Assembly (NCBI GenBank): GCA_018105865.1
Contig: CM030872.1
Location: forward strand, 8,552,016-8,616,015
Length of the DNA: 64,000 bases
From: Metaphire vulgaris
Lineage: Eukaryota; Annelida; Clitellata; Crassiclitellata; Megascolecidae
Reading direction: 5' to 3'
Of the stretch, positions 57,719 through 64,000 are shown one piece after another; position 1 is the stretch's first letter; each line of letters starts with the position of its first letter. The notes beneath the pieces were generated by a model, which was not told the DNA's origin, did not search any database, and was given only the letters and a program-made list of their open reading frames with translations. The position numbers and the translations under genes were made by a program.

Positions 57719-59269
57719 ATGCTTGAGCACACGAGACAAGAACTGAGAAAATTTGCGGATACGACGAGCATCAAAGGAATAAAGAGAACGATTATGGCTC
57801 AGAGTTGGATCATTCGAATATTCTGGATAATGGCTCTGATTGTCTGTTGCGGTATGCTTCTATTTCAAGTCATAACCGTCGTTATGCACTACTGCAGTTT
57901 TCGGGCGCTCAGGGATTCCTCTGTCGCGTACACTGAACCGAATTTTCCGCACATTACGGTCTGTAATCTCTTTCCTGCCATCGATACGAAGAACTATCCG
58001 GCTGCATTTGAAAAGTACTTGCAAAAGGTTGAGTTCGTAAGGAAACAGGCACCGTCGTCATTTTTGAACGAAGAACTGTGGAATTACTTGCGAAAGCTCT
58101 GGTCTTTCAATGTGAACAGTGATATTCTGAGTGAACTTCAGGGTGATTCGACCGCTATGGAAGATTTTATTGTTGAAAGCTTTGAATACGGGTGGGATTT
58201 ATTTTCGTGGAAAAACTGCACACAGTTCCTATCGGTGACCAGACCGCTCCAGTTGTGTAAGAAAATCACACCTAAGTGGAACGCCGGAGCCGTAACCATT
58301 ACTCTTTTCATCGACAGCTTTTTCCCGCAACCCGTCGGGACCTACTTCAGCTGGGTTCGCTCTCCGATATCCGCCGGAGTCAAGATCATCGTTCACCCAC
58401 CCGAAAAGAACCCAGATCCCAACAACGCTGTCTACGCCGCGCCAGGAACGGATGTTACGGTCGAGGTGGTGCAAAATAACGTTACTCGATTGCCAAAGCC
58501 GTACGGAGACTGCGCCGATGGACAGAGAGATACATCGGATGAGAAAGAAAACGTAAACGAATCGTTTCCTTATAGCCAAGCGTCTTGCATAAGTCTCTGT
58601 AGACAACGCCAGTACATAGAGGCGTGCGGATGTCTGGATGCCTACGAGTACTTCACAATGAAGGATTTGGAATCGGGCAAAAAGACCTTCTGTTTAAATT
58701 TAACCTTTTTTCTCGAACAATCGCCTGAATACATAATCGATGGTCTCCTAACGGAAAAGTTCTGGATCAAATTCAAGTGTTTGCAGACTTTTGTGCCGAA
58801 CGAGGATAACTGTAACTGTCCTATTCAGTGTTTTGAGGTGCGATATGATCTTACCAGCTCTGTTGCCCAGTGGCCGAATATCTACTATCATCTCGCATTG
58901 TACAAGAGTTACTTTCGCAATGACGAACGGTACCGGCAGAAATTCTTGCCATACGAAGAGATCTTGAAAGACTCGGTCAACCAAAGTGGCGATGAAACAC
59001 TGCGTCAACTGGAGGCTCTGAAGCTTATGGAGCGGAACCTGATTCATGTGACGGTGAAGATGAAGCAGAAGAGCGTAGTTCTGATAACAGACATTCCGTC
59101 GATGAGGTGGGACACACTGACCTCAAATCTAGGAGGATCTTTGAATCTCTGGCTGGGTCTCTCGGTCCTAACAGCGGTGGAAATCATTGAACTGTTTTAT
59201 TCATTGCTGAAAGTGATCCTGGAACGCAGACGATCAAAGACTCCCGTTCGACCCGAATGTCATAACTAG
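57719..59269 (+). CDS. DEG/ENaC sodium-channel subunit, copy 3, 516 aa
   Basis: Intact single-exon gene starting MLEHTRQELR. Numbered features: Lys19-Gly20 at the His-Gly position; TM1 ~31-57; NFPHITVCN 75-83; acidic stretch DTSDEKENVNES just before YSQASCISLCRQRQ; CNCPIQCFEVRYDL; TM2 ~468-500 with G480-L481-S482 filter; basic tail. Length is typical for the family (about 500-600 aa). The Cys in the FIEC-type motif of copies 1, 2 and 4 is Ser here (FIVESFEYG). Most like copy 1 (FRALRDSSVAYTE, QPVGTYFSWVRSPIS). AATAAA lies at 59463-59468, 194 nt after the stop. Confidence 0.94.
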   Translation: MLEHTRQELRKFADTTSIKGIKRTIMAQSWIIRIFWIMALIVCCGMLLFQVITVVMHYCSFRALRDSSVAYTEPNFPHITVCNLFPAIDTKNYPAAFEKYLQKVEFVRKQAPSSFLNEELWNYLRKLWSFNVNSDILSELQGDSTAMEDFIVESFEYGWDLFSWKNCTQFLSVTRPLQLCKKITPKWNAGAVTITLFIDSFFPQPVGTYFSWVRSPISAGVKIIVHPPEKNPDPNNAVYAAPGTDVTVEVVQNNVTRLPKPYGDCADGQRDTSDEKENVNESFPYSQASCISLCRQRQYIEACGCLDAYEYFTMKDLESGKKTFCLNLTFFLEQSPEYIIDGLLTEKFWIKFKCLQTFVPNEDNCNCPIQCFEVRYDLTSSVAQWPNIYYHLALYKSYFRNDERYRQKFLPYEEILKDSVNQSGDETLRQLEALKLMERNLIHVTVKMKQKSVVLITDIPSMRWDTLTSNLGGSLNLWLGLSVLTAVEIIELFYSLLKVILERRRSKTPVRPECHN

Positions 59270-59462
59270 CGTCACACATGAATGGATAGATTTGTGATTT
59301 CTAAAGTTTGTTGCAGAACAGATCAAGAGTCAATTTAGCTTTCTTTCTGATAGTTGCTGTCTTATACGTTTTCTCTATGTCTCTTTTATATCATGTATTT
59401 ACAACAGACTTTTTTGTTTTTCTTTACACTGCGCACTTGCTGCTGAAGCTGATGCAAAATAT

Positions 59463-59468
59463 AATAAA
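59463..59468 (+). promoter_or_regulatory. Polyadenylation signal of DEG/ENaC copy 3
   Basis: AATAAA 194 nt downstream of the stop codon; a reasonable 3'UTR length. Confidence 0.5.
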
Positions 59469-59563
59469 ACTAGCTGTCTGCCAGTCTGGTATAACGCGTT
59501 TGCACTTGTCTGTTATTCGACTCGATTTTATTCAACCAATTTAGTTAGTTAGTTTGTCAATTT

Positions 59564-59573
59564 ACTACTACTG

Positions 59574-59652
<79 letters not shown>

Positions 59653-59672
59653 CACCACCACTACCACTACTA
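59564..59672 (+). repeat. (CTA)n/(CCA)n microsatellite downstream of DEG/ENaC copy 3
   Basis: About 26 CTA units then CCA units. Confidence 0.95.
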
Positions 59673-60261
59673 CCAACATTGACATGAAACCAAATTTGTG
59701 TGAAGCCAGATTGTTAGGCCTCTCATGCTGCGACTGAGTAGTAAAAATCGAAGTTTGAGATTGATATCTCACAATATGGCCACCTTACATGCAAATGAGA
59801 TGAAAATAAGCAGAAATTTAGGCGGGGAAATTTGTGCTGTACACGTGTGACAATTTTTATAGAAATATATTTAGGAATTTTTAAGAAATTATAGTTTTTC
59901 TAATGTTTTTTAGAGACACCCTGTATACATTTACATGTATAGTACATAGCACACGGTGGACAGAAATGTCCCCTTTCCCCTAAGCGAAATTAATTGTCCA
60001 GCAAAGCCATGATGTCCACTGTCACGAGGTTCAATCTGGAATCATGAGTGCGTCGCACAGCGATTTTAATCATGCACGTTTTTCCATACACTCCTCTCAT
60101 TGCGCGTTGAACAGGGCATATACGACTTTTAATTAAATAACTACTAACTACTGTAGTTCTTGAAATTTCTAGTTAATTTTCGCTTTACACACACACACAC
60201 ACACACACACCAGAACGGTGATTATATTTTAATCCTTTCGATCACGTTTTGTCTTATTGCA
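59673..60261. other. No gene; (CA)n at 60187-60210
   Basis: Unique AT-rich DNA with one short CA run. Confidence 0.4.
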
Positions 60262-60269
60262 GCAACATC

Positions 60270-60456
60270 CAGTGGCGGCTCTAGGATTTGGCAAGTGGGG
60301 GCTCGTTGGGGTGGCAACTTCTAATCACGGGGGGCCAACCATTTGTTGTTTAATGTATGTAGCATTAAGTATAGGGTCCCAACTGGGGGGGCACTGGGGG
60401 CCAGGCACTCAATAGGAGGGGGCACGGGCCCCCTGGCCCCGGTGGAGCCGCCACTG
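60270..60456 (+). mobile_element. MITE family A, copy at 60.3 kb
   Basis: Perfect duplication GCAACATC at 60262-60269 and 60457-60464. Confidence 0.92.
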
Positions 60457-60644
60457 GCAACATCCCTCATTTCCGCATGGGCATTCCTTGGGCTTCTTCG
60501 TTTGTATATTGCGACGAAAGCTCTTTCTTAAGTAGGCCTATCTGCTTGATAGTTCTTTTCAATTCTCTTATTATTCCACGGTTGCCACTGTTGCCAGCCA
60601 CTACTGAGGTATAAGATCGAGTTCCTAACTGTAATGGCTCAAAA

Positions 60645-62161
60645 TTCATACTTGCAGCGCTACCTATCGAACTGTTGAGAGTTGACTCAAAGTGTGCTGT
60701 TGTACTGTGCGCCATACTACAGGCTCTGGAAAGTCTTTGGAAAGGCGCATCCACGCACTGATATCGTCAACAAGATACCTGAACCAAGTCATGGGTCCGG
60801 AGGCTGACAAATCCGAATCGACCAATGTCTGTTGTGCATTTCCTGCGATCCCACGAAGAGCTATAGCTTTCGAAACGCAGCAGGTCCGAGGCGGGTTAAC
60901 GTCTCAGCCTCAGGGACGTCATTTGGGGGGGGGGGGCAAAGGGGGAGGGCATTTGCCCCCCTGATTTTGAGGGGAAAAATAAATTTTTTTGCCAATGTTT
61001 GTGTTATTTTAGATTTTACACGCCCTAAAGGAGTGCTTGATGATGTTAAGTAACCGTGAAAATTGGCTGACAAGCAAAAAAAGGTCGTCAGCTTTTTCGC
61101 AAACTTGTAACTTGTCAGGTCGAAAGTGTTTTGCCCCCCCCTGAAAAACAGTGAAATGACGTCTCTGCTCAGCCTCCGTGTTAATATCTTGGATCAGGCC
61201 TCTTGTAAGCAATGACAGTTATATCCATGCCTCAGACATCCGTGGGCGTGCATAAGTGAGAAGCCGTAGCAAACCGGACAACGGAAACGCCAAGCGTCTT
61301 TCACATTGCCAAAAGCAATTTATAAAGCTGCTAAGCAACCCTGCTGATGCAATATAGTACGGCGTTGCGTTATAATCTGTCTGTGAATGCATTTGACTGC
61401 GTCTACATGATACAATCGTCATTATTTGCATTGCATCATTAGATATCGATCAGTCATTAACGCTAATGCATGGTTTGACATAACGAACCAGTGCAGATTC
61501 TCGTTCTGACTCTTCTATATGGAAGTAAATATCACGCATTGGCTGGTCGGAAACTGCGTCGTTGTTTTCAGAATCGTTCGCAATATAATGGTACTGAAAG
61601 TTGGAGAGATGATTAGTCTAGACCAGTAGATTAAAATCTGCACACGACAGTTCGTTCGTAGTGTTCTAGAAATTAGTGCGATAAGACGTTCCCATTGGTT
61701 CCTCAGAGAGCTCCAGGCATTAGAGAATCGGTTACCGTTTAGATATAAAAGTGAGATATGGAACATGGATTGTGTCTCGTAGGCGCTCACATAGAGTGGA
61801 CGTTAGTAAGTTCTGTGCCGAAATGACTAGTGCATTTTTCACATCGCACTACAAACTGCCACTTTGAAATGCCATTTAAATTGATATTGGCTTAAGATCA
61901 AAGCCAGATGCTTTGTGTCGCTATAGGCACTAGCAGACGAATAAAAGCACAGAAAACGTTCTTGGACACACAGTCTAACCTCCGACCAGACAACCGATTG
62001 GGAATCATTCCTGGCACGCCTCGTTTTTGCTTCGATTGACTATTTCACGCCTAGCGAAATTTTCTATCGCAAAGCGACGAATAATAACATCTGGACTTTG
62101 AAACGCCGAAGCCATACTATCGGACGATCGTGGTAAACTGAGATATCGTTTGCAATTCCAA
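60645..62161 (+). promoter_or_regulatory. Duplicated upstream block of DEG/ENaC copy 4
   Basis: Same block, interrupted by a 257-bp MITE (60911-61167). Box at 61453-61480. One extra base in the GGACTTTGAAACGCC stretch breaks the upstream frame that is open in copy 1. Confidence 0.6.
60911..61167 (+). mobile_element. hAT-type MITE family D, upstream of DEG/ENaC copy 4
   Basis: CAGGGACGTCATTTGG ... AAATGACGTCTCTG; perfect duplication CTCAGCCT at 60903-60910 and 61168-61175. Empty at the same site in copies 2 (~48.24 kb) and 3 (~57.06 kb). Box in reverse at 61067. Confidence 0.93.
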
Positions 62162-63712
62162 ATGCTTCAGCACGCACGACAAGAACTGAGAAAATTTGCG
62201 GATACGACGAGCATCAAAGGAATAAGAAGAACAATCATGGCTCAGAGTTGGATCATCCGCATATTCTGGATAATGGCGCTGATTGTCTGTTGCGGAATGC
62301 TTCTATTTCAAGTGATAACCGTTGTTATGTATTACTGCAGTTATCCGGCGCTCAGGGATTCCGCTGTCGCATACACTGAACCGAATTTTCCGCACATTAC
62401 GGTCTGTAATCTATTTCCTGCCATCGATACGAAGAATTATCCAGCTGAGTATGAGAGATACTTGCGAACGATTGAGTCCCTAAAAGACCAGGCACCATAT
62501 TTCCTAGCTAAGGAGGAGATGTGGAATTTCTTTGGAGCTCCCTGGTCTTTCAATGTGAACAAAGATATTCTGAGTGGTCTTAGAGGCGATTCAGTCGCTC
62601 TCGGTGATTTATTTATTGAGTGCTTCGAATACGGGTGGGAATTTTTCTGGGAGAGAAACTGCACGCAGCTTTTATCGGTGACCAGACCGTTTCAGTTCTG
62701 CAAAACTATCACACCCCGGTCAAACACGGGAGCCGTGACATTTATTCTCTTCGTCGACAGTTTTTTCCCGCAACCAGTAAAGAGCTACTTCAGCTGGGTT
62801 CGCTCTTCGATATCCTCCGGAGTCAAGATCATCGTTCACCCGCCAGGAAAGAAACCCGATCCGAGCAACGCTGTCTACGCCGCGCCAGGAACGGATGTTA
62901 CGGTCGAGGTTGTACAAACTAACGTTACTCGCTTGACAAAGCCTTACGGAAACTGCGTCCATAGCCAGAGTGATTCATCGGACGAAGACGAAGACGTGAA
63001 CGATTGTTTTCCCTACAGCCAAGCGGCTTGTATAAGCCTCTGCAGACAGCGCCAGTACAGAGAAGCTTGCGGCTGTTTGGACTCTTACGAGTACTTTACG
63101 ATGAAAGATTTTGAATTGGGCAAAAAACCCTTCTGTTTGAACTTAACCTATTTTCTCGAACAATCGCCTGAATACATTTGTGGCGGTCGCCCTACGGAAA
63201 AGTTCTGGAAACATCTGAATTGTTCCTGGAATTATGAGCCGAATGAGGATAACTGTAACTGTCCTATTCAGTGCTTTGAGGTGCGCTATGATATCACTAG
63301 CTCCGTTACTCAGTGGCCGAATATCTACTATCATCTGGCAATCTACGAGCGTTACTTTCGCAACGATGAACAGTACAGGCAGAAATTCTTGCCATACGAA
63401 AAGGTCTTGAAAGACTCGGTCAACCAAAGTGGCGAAGAAACATTGCGTCAACTGGAGGCTCTGAAGCTGATAGAACGGAATCTTATTCATGTGACGGTGA
63501 AGATGAAGCAGAAGAATGTGGAGCTGATGACGGACATTCCGTCGATGAGATGGGACACACTGACCTCGAACCTCGGAGGGTCTTTGAATCTCTGGCTGGG
63601 TATCTCGGTCCTAACAGCAGCGGAAGTCATTGAACTGTTTTATTCATTGCTGAAAGTGATTCTGGAGCGCAGACGAGCAAAGCCTCCCATTGAACCCGCA
63701 TTTATTAAGTAG
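62162..63712 (+). CDS. DEG/ENaC sodium-channel subunit, copy 4, 516 aa
   Basis: Intact single exon starting MLQHARQELRKF. Same order of motifs: TSIKGIRRT (Lys for His), TM1 WIIRIFWIMALIVCCG, NFPHITVCN, acidic DSSDEDEDVND before CFPYSQAACISLC, CNCPIQCFEVRYD, TM2 NLWLGIS with the G-x-S filter. It has extra ectodomain cysteines (NDCFP, YICGG, GNCVH) not shared by its sisters. Closest to copy 2 (YCSYPALRDSAVAYTE). The 3' flank shares AGCCAACTGGAAGAT with that of copy 2 (63861 versus ~51330), so the duplicated unit runs past the gene at both ends. Confidence 0.94.
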   Translation: MLQHARQELRKFADTTSIKGIRRTIMAQSWIIRIFWIMALIVCCGMLLFQVITVVMYYCSYPALRDSAVAYTEPNFPHITVCNLFPAIDTKNYPAEYERYLRTIESLKDQAPYFLAKEEMWNFFGAPWSFNVNKDILSGLRGDSVALGDLFIECFEYGWEFFWERNCTQLLSVTRPFQFCKTITPRSNTGAVTFILFVDSFFPQPVKSYFSWVRSSISSGVKIIVHPPGKKPDPSNAVYAAPGTDVTVEVVQTNVTRLTKPYGNCVHSQSDSSDEDEDVNDCFPYSQAACISLCRQRQYREACGCLDSYEYFTMKDFELGKKPFCLNLTYFLEQSPEYICGGRPTEKFWKHLNCSWNYEPNEDNCNCPIQCFEVRYDITSSVTQWPNIYYHLAIYERYFRNDEQYRQKFLPYEKVLKDSVNQSGEETLRQLEALKLIERNLIHVTVKMKQKNVELMTDIPSMRWDTLTSNLGGSLNLWLGISVLTAAEVIELFYSLLKVILERRRAKPPIEPAFIK

Positions 63713-64000
63713 CTTCAGCCATAGATAAACACATATATAATAATAATAATAATTTATGTAGGCCTTTTTTGAAAGCATCAGTTTAATGCTCTGTGGGTAT
63801 TAATCGATGGTGCCGCAAATACAGTCCATATAAGGTCAAGAATCCAGAAATCAGAGTTTAGAAGCCAACTGGAAGATGTGTGCAGTGCGATAATTTGTCA
63901 TGCAGTCTGCAAAATTGCTGGGATGTTCAATATTGATGTCTATAAAGATTGCCGTAATTTCTCTTACAGGGCTAACGACGCCAACCCGAGTCGGATCGGA

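Noticed and set aside
60692..60964. 90-codon frame upstream of DEG/ENaC copy 4
   Set aside because: Runs into the inserted MITE D, so it cannot be an old coding region.

Overview
Animal (metazoan) nuclear DNA, most likely from an invertebrate. The window holds intron-containing neuropeptide and amine receptor genes, long microsatellites, dense small DNA transposons and a large satellite, with no bacterial-style operons. A receptor of the sex-peptide / myoinhibitory-peptide type points to a protostome, perhaps a marine lophotrochozoan, but the species cannot be read from the sequence.

Layout. 1-16.8 kb is gene-poor: microsatellites, miniature inverted-repeat elements (MITEs), and a possible noncoding first exon near 6 kb. 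16.8-27.0 kb is a D2-like dopamine receptor on the + strand, four coding exons giving 646 aa. Its 7.4-kb first intron carries a (TAC)n array directly behind the splice donor and a 4.6-kb, 22-copy satellite of ~211-bp units. 30.35-31.56 kb is an intronless receptor of the sex-peptide/MIP class on the - strand, convergent with the dopamine receptor. 31.6-44 kb is gene-poor: minisatellites, SINE-like and MITE insertions. 44.3-63.7 kb is a cluster of four single-exon DEG/ENaC channel genes: copy 1 on the - strand, copies 2-4 on the + strand. They were duplicated with 1 kb or more of upstream DNA. A 5S rRNA-like sequence lies between copies 2 and 3.

The genes share a theme of neuronal signalling (dopamine receptor, peptide receptor, sodium-channel family), but nothing shows that they work as one system. 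The most unusual non-genic signal is a short box, GATGACC-T6-GCTTGTC, that recurs inside MITE families whose termini differ. Sixteen insertions have perfect 8-bp target duplications and five more match at 7 of 8, which marks them as hAT-type. The four channels all have Lys in place of the His of the N-terminal His-Gly gating motif. Copy 2 has a frameshift that cuts off that whole region. All calls are from reading alone; no database search was run.
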